Origin: Streptomyces sp. C10-9-1
GTDB taxonomy: Bacteria > Actinomycetota > Actinomycetes > Streptomycetales > Streptomycetaceae
Direction: 5' to 3'
Length of the DNA stretch: 33,034 bases
Assembly (NCBI RefSeq): GCF_024497955.1
Contig: NZ_JANHKP010000027.1
Location: forward strand, 1 to 33,034
In this document: one piece after another, positions 1-7,840 of the stretch
How positions within the stretch are numbered: position 1 is the first letter of the stretch
Layout: the number at the start of each line of letters is the position of its first letter
Made by a program: the position numbers and the translations under genes
The notes under the pieces: generated by a model
Seen by the model: only the letters and a program-made list of their open reading frames with translations
Database searches by the model: none
What the model was told of the DNA's origin: nothing

Positions 1-7
1 GGGGCGG

Positions 8-357
8 AGAGCCTGTCGGCTCTTAAGTTGGGCCTGACGGCCCAACTCCCGCCTGACGGCGGGAGGATGACGCGGCGTCATGCCTGACGGCATGACGGGG
101 GTTGTGTGGGCCTCGCCCCTGACGGGGCGAGAGGAGTGGGTTTGGGTTGGGCCTGGCGGCCCAACGTGGTTTGTTGTCAGCTCCGGCCTGGCGGCCGGAG
201 GTTGGTTGGGTGTCATGCCTGGCGGCATGACGGGGTGTTGGTGATTCCTCTTCCCTGGCGGGAAGAGGTGTTTGTCTGGGCGCCTGCCGGCGCCTTGATG
301 TCATATGGGTTTGTTGGACGGTGATTTGATTTGGTACCGCCTCCCCTGGCGGGGAGG
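8..357. repeat. Array of eleven stem-loops with invariant CCTGNCGG core
   Basis: Eleven near-perfect stem-loops lie at 8-23, 26-47, 46-65, 76-97, 112-131, 146-165, 181-200, 212-231, 245-266, 277-292 and 340-357. Each has a 6-9 bp stem closed by CC/GG and a 4-nt loop TGNC: TGTC once, TGAC four times, TGGC five times, TGCC once. Stem sequences differ (GTTGGGCC, TCCCGCC, GTCATGCC, CTCGCCCC, CTCCGGCC, CCTCTTCCC, GGCGCC, CCTCCCC), and both arms change together. Two stems recur in the same order: GTTGGGCC at 27 and 146, and GTCATGCC at 77 and 212. The first copies have TGAC loops and the second TGGC. Most centres between 86 and 285 are 29-35 nt apart. Linkers are almost only G and T on the + strand. 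A loopless palindrome of the same style lies at 67-81. Function is unknown; the array may continue left of the window. Confidence 0.9.
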
Positions 358-664
358 TGCGTGGTGCCCCGGGGGCCTGGTGGGGGCGGTTGTTTCGAGC
401 ACTGTGGTGTCTGGTTTCCGCCTTATCGGTGGTGATGGGCATGGCCCGCGGCGTGGCGGGTGTGGCGGGCCCACGCTTGATGCGGCTGGGTTGCTGTTAC
501 TGCTCGGACTGGCCCTGCCAACGAATTCGTCGTTTCTCCGGCGCTGGTAGCCCGGAGCCGACGAGCGCCCCTCATGGCCTCGCCACAATGCTGCAACGCC
601 GCGCGGAAGCCCTCGGGCAGGTCTTGGGCCAGGTGAATGGGCCGAGGCGGCTCCGGGGGCCGGG
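358..664. other. Non-coding stretch between hairpin array and large gene
   Basis: No reading frame here has convincing coding character over its whole length. A weak coding-like run on the minus strand near 570-650 could be a decayed gene end, but it is too short to name. No clear promoter, terminator or ribosome binding site for the gene starting at 665 was recognised. Confidence 0.4.
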
Positions 665-3600
665 GTGGTGGAGCACACTCTCGTCCCTGTGCGCCGGTAC
701 GGTGTGCCGGTGACTGAGACACCCTCTGGCATGGGGACAGCTCAGGGCCCGCAGTCGGCCGTGGGCGCTGTCCGCCCGGAACTTGCTGAAGCGTTGCAGG
801 CCCAGGGGGCCGACGGGGAGCGAGCCTTGGGGCTGCTGCTGGACGCGGCGTACGTGCTGGACAGCCCAGACGGCTTTCATCGGGCCAATGAGATCGTGCA
901 GTCGTGCGTGCGTGGCGCTCTGGACAGTGTCTTGAAGCTAGCGGGCGAGGACTTTCCCGGGCCCCGGCGTGCCGCGCGTTCCCTGGCAGAGGCGGCCGGA
1001 GCTGTTGCCGACTCCTGGACTGGTGCAGGAACCGTGCCGCCGAATCTCTTCGACTCGCTCGTCGCAGCGGTGGATGAGGTGCGTGCCCAGGACGCGGACC
1101 ACGGGGGCTTTCGGGTACGGCAGGTAGAGCATCTCGTGCTGGAACAGACGCGGCAGGAGATAGGGCTGGCCGAACGGCAGGCCGCCCGCGACTCCTGGAG
1201 TGCGTTCTACAGTTCCGCCTCGGCGGTGCTGCACGGTTCGAGCAGTGCGGGTGATGCGCGCCAGCAGTTCGGCGGGGCGGTCGCTGCCATGCAGGAGCTT
1301 TTCCTCGGTCTGCCCGAGCGGGCGGACCGGTTGCGGAAACTGGCCTTGCTGGACTCTCCGGGCCAACGGGACGCCGACGAGGTCGCTCGGATGACCGACC
1401 CGAGGGCCGGTGCCTATTTCTTCCGGGCCGCGGTCAGCGATGTGTGGCTGGAGCTACTCCCCCTGAAGCGGTTGTTGCCCGAGGAGCGGCGGTGGCCGGC
1501 TGCCCCGTACATGAGGCGTCTGCTGGCCAAGCGGCCGAAGCTGGTGTGTGCCTGGGTGGAGGAGCGGCTGGAGGATATCGCTGGGCAAGGCGCGGGGGCG
1601 CTGTCGCAGGCGGTGGCTGTGGTGGCCGAGGGGGGCATGGCGGCAGGAGCACTAGTCGCGAGGGTGGTGCAGGAGCATCCGGAGCGGTACGTGCTGATCC
1701 GTGCTGCGTACTGGGCTTACGGCGTCCCTGTGTCCGAGCGGAACGGGCAGTGGGTCACGGTGGTGGAGCGTGTCCTTGGTGCGCGGGAGTTCGCGGAGCG
1801 GGAGGAGTGGGAGAGGAGGCGGCTGCTGGGCGAGCTGTCGGCTACGGCGCACCCTGAGGGCCGGCTACGGTCCGGTAAGGACAGGTTGGGCGTCATCATC
1901 CGCTCGTCGCTCGCGGGTGTCCTGGCCGGGCACCTTGCTCGTGAGGACGCTCGGCTGCACGCCGAGTTGTGCAGTGATCTCGGCGCGGTCGGCGAGGGTG
2001 AGTCCGTGCGCTCGGCCGCGGTGGCGGTGATGCGGGCTGTGCTCGACCTCGCGCTGGCCGAGGCGCGGCTCGGGGTCCCCGTCGGGCAGCGGCTTCGCGG
2101 AGTACGCGGCAAACCGGTCGGGGTGCAGTTTCAGGATCGGCTTGTGGCCGTGCATCTGGCGGAGTCGTTTGCCGTCGATGCAGAGGCCGGTGCTACGGCG
2201 GCCTGGTGGCAGGAGGCACTGCGGGCCGCGGGTCAGGTCGGCGGCGGGAAGTGGCCGTATGCGGATGTCGCCGATTTCGTCACCCTTGTTGGGGAGCAGT
2301 GCCCCGAGGATCTGCGGGAGGCGATGGAGGACGCGCTCGCGCAAGGGTTCGGCACTCCCCCGTCGCAGGAGGAGATCAGCGCGTGGGAGGAGGTTCTTCC
2401 TGAGCCGGCACTGCCTGATGCGTGGTACGTCGTGCGGGGGCTGTCGCCTGTACTGCCTGCAGGGGTGCTCGCCGGATGGCAGCCGGTTCTCGCCGTGCTC
2501 CAGGAACGGTTCGGGGCGCCGCCGGCGAGGCCGGAACCTGTGGTGAAGATCAGTAGCTGGGTGGAGTCTTACGGCGGTCTGTCCATTGATACGTTCGCTG
2601 CCCGCGTGCAGGCGGAGGGTCCAGCGGCTGCCGTGGCCGAGCTCGCCGTCACCGTGGTTCCCCGGCAGGAACAGGACGAGGAGGCCGACGGGACACGAGC
2701 CTGGCTGCTCGGCGACCTCGTCGCCCAGAACCCGGCCGGCTGGGCCGTGGGAGCGGCCGAAGTGGCAGCGGCCGCCGGCCGTCCTGCCTTGCAGGCTGCC
2801 TACTTCAACGCGCTGCACCGTGCCGCGGGCGACGGTGGCCTTGACACGGCCGTCGTGGTGCAGGTGGCCCAAGCCGCTTTCGCCGTGCGGCCGTCAGAAC
2901 GGTCCGAGGCTCCTGGAGCGGCTCAACTGGAGCGGGTCATCAGCAACCTGCTCCACCGCACCTGGAGTGCGGGAGAGTCTGTGGGAGCAGCCGAGGCGGA
3001 GGCCGTGGCGTGGCTGAGCAGGCTCGTCGAGGACTGGACGGTCCCTCGCCAGGACAGCTCCTCGCCCATGCTGAAGGCTGTGGAGGAGCCCGGCGGCAGC
3101 GCTCTGCTGTCGCTCATCTCCTGGGGCCTTGGGCAGGCGCGTGATGGGAACGGTCTGCCCGAGCCGGTCGCCTACGTGCTAGATCCCCTGCTCACCGACG
3201 AGCCCGACGACCAGGCCCTGGGCGTGATCGGGCTCGCGCTCAGCCAACTCTGCCAGGCGGACTCCGCCTGGACGGACAGACATGCCGACTCTCTACTGAC
3301 CCTGGACACGACGTGGCGTCCCGCGCGCAGCTGGCTGGTCTGGGGCCACCAGCCTGATCACCAACTGCTCGCTCGGCTGGAGCGCAGCCGGCTGTGGGAC
3401 GTCCTGAGCGGACGTAAGGCTTCAGGCGAGGGTGAAGGTGAGGGTCCGCTCGACAAGACGATGGTCGCCCTCCTGCAGGAGTCGATGCCCCTCGGCCGGG
3501 CAGAGGAGTTCCTTGCAGGTCTGGCCGGCCGCCCGGGCGGTGCGGAGGCGATCAGCACCATGCTTTCCCGGCTTGCCACAGCCGTCGACGACGCGCCTGA

Positions 3601-4009
3601 GGACGACAGCGAGTGGGCACGGCGGCAGACTGCAGGCCTGTGGCGCGCTGCCCTCGACGCCCAGCTTCCCCCCGAGGCACTCCGTGGAGCGGGCCACTTC
3701 GCTTTCACCAAGACGCTCGACGAGGACACCTGGCTGGAGCTGACCGCCCGCACCGTGGCACAGCAACCCGACCTGAACAACAGCGACCATGTGACCAAGC
3801 GAGCGGCCCGCACACCCGGCTCTGCCCACGCCCAGGTCATTGCGGCCCGGGCGCTGGATACCGCCCCTGGCGACGGGTACCGGCGTGCGGAGATCATCCA
3901 CCACGCGGCCGACGTGTTCGCCCATGCTGCGAGCGGCACACCTCAACACGAGGACCTGAGGATCGCTTTGATCAACGCCGGAGCCATCGAAGCCGCGTAC
4001 GACGACTGA
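665..4009 (+). CDS. Very large helical protein of unknown function (1114 aa)
   Basis: This is a long frame with the expected GC-rich third positions throughout. I do not recognise the family. The sequence is rich in Ala, Leu, Glu and Arg, and reads as an all-helical, possibly HEAT-like solenoid. No Walker motif, nuclease motif, signal peptide or membrane segment is visible. A His in 'SAVLHGSSS' near residue 190 resembles the His-containing segments of HEPN-like proteins, but the Arg spacing is not canonical, so this is only a weak hint. A GEGEGEG run lies near residue 920. The start is uncertain: GTG at 665 gives the longest form, GTG at 710 and ATG at 731 are in frame, and none has a good Shine-Dalgarno. 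It stands alone downstream of the hairpin array. Confidence 0.85.
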   Translation: MVEHTLVPVRRYGVPVTETPSGMGTAQGPQSAVGAVRPELAEALQAQGADGERALGLLLDAAYVLDSPDGFHRANEIVQSCVRGALDSVLKLAGEDFPGPRRAARSLAEAAGAVADSWTGAGTVPPNLFDSLVAAVDEVRAQDADHGGFRVRQVEHLVLEQTRQEIGLAERQAARDSWSAFYSSASAVLHGSSSAGDARQQFGGAVAAMQELFLGLPERADRLRKLALLDSPGQRDADEVARMTDPRAGAYFFRAAVSDVWLELLPLKRLLPEERRWPAAPYMRRLLAKRPKLVCAWVEERLEDIAGQGAGALSQAVAVVAEGGMAAGALVARVVQEHPERYVLIRAAYWAYGVPVSERNGQWVTVVERVLGAREFAEREEWERRRLLGELSATAHPEGRLRSGKDRLGVIIRSSLAGVLAGHLAREDARLHAELCSDLGAVGEGESVRSAAVAVMRAVLDLALAEARLGVPVGQRLRGVRGKPVGVQFQDRLVAVHLAESFAVDAEAGATAAWWQEALRAAGQVGGGKWPYADVADFVTLVGEQCPEDLREAMEDALAQGFGTPPSQEEISAWEEVLPEPALPDAWYVVRGLSPVLPAGVLAGWQPVLAVLQERFGAPPARPEPVVKISSWVESYGGLSIDTFAARVQAEGPAAAVAELAVTVVPRQEQDEEADGTRAWLLGDLVAQNPAGWAVGAAEVAAAAGRPALQAAYFNALHRAAGDGGLDTAVVVQVAQAAFAVRPSERSEAPGAAQLERVISNLLHRTWSAGESVGAAEAEAVAWLSRLVEDWTVPRQDSSSPMLKAVEEPGGSALLSLISWGLGQARDGNGLPEPVAYVLDPLLTDEPDDQALGVIGLALSQLCQADSAWTDRHADSLLTLDTTWRPARSWLVWGHQPDHQLLARLERSRLWDVLSGRKASGEGEGEGPLDKTMVALLQESMPLGRAEEFLAGLAGRPGGAEAISTMLSRLATAVDDAPEDDSEWARRQTAGLWRAALDAQLPPEALRGAGHFAFTKTLDEDTWLELTARTVAQQPDLNNSDHVTKRAARTPGSAHAQVIAARALDTAPGDGYRRAEIIHHAADVFAHAASGTPQHEDLRIALINAGAIEAAYDD

Positions 4010-4060
4010 ACCTGGTAGGCCGGCCTCCGACACGTCAAAAAGGGTGTTCGGTCCGGAGTT

Positions 4061-4156
4061 CTAGTAGCCCTTGCACTCGATGACCACGGTGAGGGATCCC
4101 TCTGCGGGTGTGACCCGCATTTTGTGGCAGTGCCCCGAGTGATCCTTCGATTCCAA
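4061..4156 (-). pseudogene. C-terminal fragment of a lost protein
   Basis: Read on the minus strand, about 31 codons end in TAG at 4061-4063 and encode a peptide finishing 'SLTVVIECKGY'. Codon third positions are strongly G/C and the residue mix is protein-like, with two His-flanked Cys. No start codon or credible upstream coding sequence exists. The frame decays into low-quality sequence beyond about 4157. I infer the 3' end of a gene whose remainder was deleted. The family is not recognised. Confidence 0.35.
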
Positions 4157-4471
4157 GACTCTGGGGCGCAGAAGCGCCTTCGATTGGACGCGGCGTCTAC
4201 ACGGCGGCGGCGGCCGGCGAGGCACCTCGCCGTGGGCAGAGCCGGGTGTGCGGGCCCTGCTCCGGAGCCTGCTGGCCGTGGTTAAGCAGGCTGGGGCTGA
4301 ACTGGACGCAATCCTCCAGAGCTCCCGCAGCGGTTCGGTGGGGCTTGGGCAGTGATGGACCGCGGCAAACGTTCCAGCCTCAGCCAGACCTAGACGTCGG
4401 TTCCTTTGGCCGAGGCACGCGCCATTGATCCAGCCAGGTGGCTGTCAGTGCGATGTGGAAGTCTCCGCGAC
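4157..4471. other. Intergenic stretch without recognised gene
   Basis: No frame shows sustained coding character and no promoter or terminator is convincing. It separates the fragment ending at 4061 from the small gene at 4472. Confidence 0.35.
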
Positions 4472-4828
4472 ATGAGTTACGACCTTGCTGTCTGGGAAGG
4501 CGAGAGGCCGGTGGATGACAAGAGCGCCGGCCAGGTGTTCAGCGACCTGTACAACCGCTACATCGACGGCGAGGCGGACGAGCCTCCGTCCGAACGCATT
4601 GCGGCCTACGTGTCCACGCTGCTTGAGCGCTGGTGCGACATCACCGAGGACGACGAGGACACCTCGCCCTGGTCGACCGGCCCGTTGATAGATGAGGCCG
4701 CTGGCCCCCTGATCTACTTCGCCATGCGGTGGAGCATGGCCGAGGAGGCGTCGGCCTACGCGGCGACCGTCGCGGAGTCCATGGGGCTGGTCTGCTTCGA
4801 CGTGCAGCAGGACCGGCTCAGACCGTGA
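4472..4828 (+). CDS. Conserved small acidic protein of actinomycetes, function unknown (118 aa)
   Basis: The N-terminus 'MSYDLAVWEGERP' is a pattern I recognise from many short streptomycete proteins of unknown role. The protein is acidic, with no membrane segment or signal peptide. Related proteins are sometimes found near toxin or defence genes, but I cannot assign an immunity role from sequence. ATG at 4472 was preferred over the longer frame from 4406 because the family begins here and the upstream extension does not look like protein. A GGAAG lies about 11 nt upstream, which is a weak ribosome site. It is monocistronic in appearance, with 165-180 bp to the next gene. Confidence 0.75.
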   Translation: MSYDLAVWEGERPVDDKSAGQVFSDLYNRYIDGEADEPPSERIAAYVSTLLERWCDITEDDEDTSPWSTGPLIDEAAGPLIYFAMRWSMAEEASAYAATVAESMGLVCFDVQQDRLRP

Positions 4829-4935
4829 GCAGGGCCGCCAAGGTGGGGCGAGCTTGGGCACGGTGCGGGTTCCCTTGTTCTCGCTCCTCAACTTCCCTGC
4901 AGGGGCGTGAGTGTGATGGTGCGCCGGCTCGCCCC

Positions 4936-4978
4936 TTCTTATAAATCTGACACCTCGCCTGCGGTAGAGTTCTTATAA
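4936..4978 (+). promoter_or_regulatory. Promoter with two TTCTTATAA repeats (probable operator)
   Basis: Two identical 9-mers TTCTTATAA lie at 4936-4944 and 4970-4978, starting 34 bp apart, about three helical turns. The second forms the perfect palindrome CTTATAAG (4972-4979). They stand out as AT-rich in this GC-rich DNA. A streptomycete-type -10 hexamer TAGAGT lies at 4965-4970 between them, so a bound repressor would cover the -35 and the start region. The HTH protein encoded two genes downstream is the natural candidate to bind here (inference). Confidence 0.5.
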
Positions 4979-5005
4979 GTTTGCTGTCGACTCATGGAGG
5001 TCTCG

Positions 5006-5689
5006 TTGGCCGTGTCCCTCGTTGCACCGTTCCCCGAACCCGATGACGTGCGGGCGCAACTCGAGGGCGTGGGGACCAGGTTGGAGTTCTTGCACCGCGT
5101 CCTGCGTGCGGGCGAGGCTGCGAGGCGAACCGCTGTCCCGAATGATCCGACGGGAACGGCGGGCCGGCGGGCCTATGAGGCGCAGGTCCGGGCCCTTCGT
5201 GAGTTGCACATCGAGCACGAGGGCTGGGCGCGGCTCGTGCACGGCCGCCTGGAGCTGGTCTGCCGCGCCGATCGGTCGGTCGCGATGGGCGTGATGGTGG
5301 GCAATGCGGCTACGGGGCAGGCGAGATTGGTCCCGAGGAACGCGCGGCGGCGCGGGGTGGCCACCGAGCAGGTCACGCGCGCCAATGCGGGCGAGCGGGC
5401 CTCACACGTCCAGACGGCTCTGTTCGTGGCTGATGCCGGGCCTGAGGGTGTGGCGCTGAGCGAGGAGGAGACCTTCGCGCTCAAGACGTGGTTTCTGGTC
5501 TCCTTCCGCACGAAGGTCGGGGACGCGGTGCGGATCGACTGCGAGTTGTCGCAGCCTCAGCGGTTCGAGGATGGGTTCGTGGTCGAATGGGGGCGGCGGA
5601 TTCCGCTTCCTCCGCTCAGGATGGACGGAATCGAACCTTTGAACGATGATGGGCCTGGAGAGATCGACATCGCCGTCGACTTCCGCTGA
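5006..5689 (+). CDS. Unknown protein partnered with XRE/ImmA-type protein
   Basis: This is a soluble protein of about 227 residues with no recognised domain. The N-terminal half is helical and charged; the C-terminal half has beta-like stretches ending in 'EIDIAVDF'. It is the first gene of a two-gene unit with the XRE/metallopeptidase gene 66 bp downstream. This arrangement is typical of toxin-antitoxin-like or stress-sensing pairs. The frame is also open from ATG 4994, but the GGAGG at 4996-5000 lies inside that extension and sits 5 nt before TTG 5006, which I therefore prefer. GTG 5012 is another possibility. It is probably controlled by the TTCTTATAA repeats just upstream. I infer partnership from position only. 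Confidence 0.75.
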   Translation: MAVSLVAPFPEPDDVRAQLEGVGTRLEFLHRVLRAGEAARRTAVPNDPTGTAGRRAYEAQVRALRELHIEHEGWARLVHGRLELVCRADRSVAMGVMVGNAATGQARLVPRNARRRGVATEQVTRANAGERASHVQTALFVADAGPEGVALSEEETFALKTWFLVSFRTKVGDAVRIDCELSQPQRFEDGFVVEWGRRIPLPPLRMDGIEPLNDDGPGEIDIAVDFR

Positions 5690-5755
5690 GCCCGTCGGTG
5701 GGGCAGCGAACTCCGTCGCCCCACCGTGCACCACCGATAACTGAGGCAGCCTCCC

Positions 5756-6844
5756 ATGGTGACCCCGTCCCGTATCGCACTGGCCCGCAGGCGCAGGGGC
5801 CTGACCCTCTCCGAACTGTCCACGCGGGCCGGGGTGTCGCTGCAGAGCCTGTCCAACTACGAGACGGGCCGCACCTCGCCTCGTCCCGACACCCTGGACA
5901 AGATCGCCTCGGCGCTGGACTTTCCAGCTGTCTTCTTCAAAGGGCCCAGGCTGGATGAGCTCCCTGCCGACGGGATCTCCTGGCGGGCGCGCAGTAAGAC
6001 CTCGGCGCGGGTACTGGATGCCGCCCGGGCAGCCGGAACGCTGGGCGCGATGCTCTACGACTGGATCGACGAGAGGTTCCGGCTGCCGGCCGTGGACCTC
6101 CCCTCGCTGGGCAAGCCCGACCCTGAGACGGCCGCCGGCATGGTCCGAACCCGCTGGGGCCTGGGCGAGGCGCCGGCGCCCAACATGGTCCACCTCCTGG
6201 AGGCCCACGGGGTGCGCGTGTTCTCGCTGGACCCCGACCACGCCGAGGTCGACGCGTTCGCGGTGTGGCGCGACGGTGTGCCCTTCGTCTTCCTCAACAC
6301 GCTCAAGTCCCCCGAACGAGGCCGCTTCGACGCCGCTCACGAACTCGGGCACCTGGTCATGCACGGCAGCGAGCACGCCTGCTCCGGACCCGAAGCCGAG
6401 CGACAGGCCAACGAGTTCGCCTCCGCGTTCCTCATGCCCAAGGCAAGCGTCCTCGGCCACATGCCCTCCGGCGCCCACGTCGACCAGATCATCCGGGGCA
6501 AACGCATCTGGAACGTGTCCGCCATGGCCCTGACCTACCGCATGCACGATCTGGGTCTGCTCACCGACTGGCAGTACCGCTCGACGTGCGCGGAGCTGAG
6601 CCGCCTGGGGTTCCGGTCCGACGAGCCCGAGGGCATGGGGCAACGAGAAACGTCCCAAGTGCTGACCAAGGTCTTCACGGCGCTGCGCACGAAACACATC
6701 AGGCCTTCCAGCGTCGCAGCAGAGCTGGGGCTGACCGGTGAGGAGATGAACAGACTCCTGTTCGGACTCACCCTCACGACCCTTGCCGGCGGCAGGCAGC
6801 AGGACGGCTCCGCTCCGCAGCGGACCCTGTCCGTGGTCCCCTAG
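5756..6844 (+). CDS. XRE-family HTH / ImmA-IrrE zinc metallopeptidase (362 aa)
   Basis: Residues about 5-60 form a Cro/C1-type helix-turn-helix ('LSELSTRAGVSLQSLSNYE'). The centre holds a COG2856 (ImmA/IrrE) gluzincin-like domain: HELGH at residues 195-199 supplies two zinc ligands, and 'QANEFASAFLMP' supplies the third acidic ligand near Glu220. Known members cleave a repressor (ImmA on ImmR; IrrE/PprI on DdrO) or act in toxin-antitoxin pairs. HTH fusions usually bind their own promoter. The active-site residues look intact. It follows the unknown 5006 gene at 66 bp and is probably co-transcribed. Its likely target is either that protein or the operator at 4936-4978 (inference). ATG 5756 has GAGG about 10 nt upstream. 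Confidence 0.92.
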   Translation: MVTPSRIALARRRRGLTLSELSTRAGVSLQSLSNYETGRTSPRPDTLDKIASALDFPAVFFKGPRLDELPADGISWRARSKTSARVLDAARAAGTLGAMLYDWIDERFRLPAVDLPSLGKPDPETAAGMVRTRWGLGEAPAPNMVHLLEAHGVRVFSLDPDHAEVDAFAVWRDGVPFVFLNTLKSPERGRFDAAHELGHLVMHGSEHACSGPEAERQANEFASAFLMPKASVLGHMPSGAHVDQIIRGKRIWNVSAMALTYRMHDLGLLTDWQYRSTCAELSRLGFRSDEPEGMGQRETSQVLTKVFTALRTKHIRPSSVAAELGLTGEEMNRLLFGLTLTTLAGGRQQDGSAPQRTLSVVP

Positions 6845-6901
6845 CAGCCGCAGGCATCTCCTTCTGCAGGCCCGTCCGCTACCGGATCTGTCCGTAGTCG
6901 C

Positions 6902-6931
6902 GCCGGCGAACTCCTTGATCGGAGCGCCGGC
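6902..6931. terminator. Hairpin terminator-like element after XRE/ImmA gene
   Basis: GCCGGCG at 6902-6908 pairs with CGCCGGC at 6925-6931. CTCC/GGAG pairs inside (6911-6914 with 6921-6924) after a 2-nt bulge, leaving a 6-nt loop. There is no U-tract, which is common for actinomycete terminators. It lies 58 bp past the metallopeptidase stop and faces the convergent pseudogene at 7001. Confidence 0.5.
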
Positions 6932-7000
6932 ATCGCTCGGCACGGGGTACGCAGCCGACTCAGGTGGTGGAGCCGGGTAGTGTGCTGTCGTTGCGTGCGG

Positions 7001-7305
7001 TCATGCCTCGACAGAGACGGTGGCGTTGCACGGTTCCGCCGCGATGGCGAGAACGCCGGGCTCTTCGCCTGCTGGTGTGGAAGCGCGCCGGATGCGAGGC
7101 TCCCATTCTTCGGGCCAGGTGGTCGAGGCGTTCCAGCGGACGCCTGTGAGGAGAGCTCCTTCGAGTCTGGCCTGCCGCAGATCGTCTCCTGTGAAGTCGT
7201 TGCTGGCTGTCTGAACTATCGACACTCTCGGGACAGGTCCTGGGCCTTGGCCCACGCTTGGTCGAGGTCGTCGGCGAGGTCACGGGTAACCATCTCGGGG
7301 TCCAT
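7001..7305 (-). pseudogene. Frameshifted pentapeptide-repeat-like small protein
   Basis: The minus strand encodes a typical N-terminus, 'MVTRDLADDLDQAWAKAQDL' (starts at 7305 or 7293), which stops at 7216. In the next frame an uninterrupted run to 7001 reads 'NDFTGDDLRQARLEGALL' followed by 'GVRW'. That is the A(D/N)LxG pentapeptide-like tail and conserved C-terminus I associate with the same streptomycete family. The two halves overlap in different frames around 7216-7255, so a single indel would rejoin them. I infer a frameshifted gene, possibly also shortened in the middle. Sequencing error is an alternative. Confidence 0.55.
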
Positions 7306-7366
7306 GGAGCGCTTCGGCGAGCTGACGTCCTGATAAAGCGACCGTGGGGGACCTTGGCCGGACCCT

Positions 7367-7840
7367 TTATAGACCGGGTGCCGGGCGAAGCAGCCCTGTG
7401 CGGAACAGGTCAGAGGCTGCGGCTTCAATTTCGGCGCGGGCCACGGACGGGAAGACCGACCGCCGATGGGTGTTCGCGACCACCGCCTGGTCCAGGCTGC
7501 CGTGGGCCGAGACCGAGTGGAAGATCTCCAAGTCCTCCCGGCCGAACAGCAGGAACCCTTCCTCGGTCCGCGTGTCCTCGACGGCCAGCCAGTGGGCCTG
7601 CCACCCCCACTGTACGTACGGGGGGATGGCCAGGCGGTCCGGCAGCTCTGCGAGGTGGTCGACCGCGTCGGCCGGGTGGTCTCTGTGCCAGTAGATCAGG
7701 GCCCAGGGCCCCTGGTGCAGGCGCTTGTCCAAGGCCTGGGCCCAGTGGCAGTCCGGGCAGTGGACGACAGGCTGCCCGTCGAACCTCCGGTCGTAGTCCG
7801 CGGCCGGGCGGTGCAGCGCGGCAGTTCGGTACGCGTTCAT
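7367..7840 (-). CDS. Hypothetical protein, 157 aa, CPxC-like motif
   Basis: The ATG at 7840 has AGAGG about 5 nt upstream and overlaps the last stop of the transposase remnant as ATGA. The protein carries 'HCPDCHWAQ' near residue 27, a Cys pair with flanking His that could bind a metal, followed by a Trp- and His-rich region. No membrane segment or signal peptide is visible and I do not recognise the family. Coding bias is strong over the whole length. It may be read from a promoter inside or upstream of the Tn3 remnant. Confidence 0.7.
   Translation of the reverse strand: MNAYRTAALHRPAADYDRRFDGQPVVHCPDCHWAQALDKRLHQGPWALIYWHRDHPADAVDHLAELPDRLAIPPYVQWGWQAHWLAVEDTRTEEGFLLFGREDLEIFHSVSAHGSLDQAVVANTHRRSVFPSVARAEIEAAASDLFRTGLLRPAPGL

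Noticed and set aside
8..357. CRISPR array or Streptomyces telomere
   Set aside because: Only 8 bp is conserved per unit and the variable part is self-complementary, unlike CRISPR. The loop and stem sequences do not match the telomeric palindromes I know.
23..442. Minus-strand 139-residue frame across the hairpin array with repeated 'PRHA.RHD' peptides
   Set aside because: The repeats arise from the DNA palindromes; copies are not consistently in frame (the GTTGGGCC copies are 119 bp apart) and the frame lacks a ribosome site.
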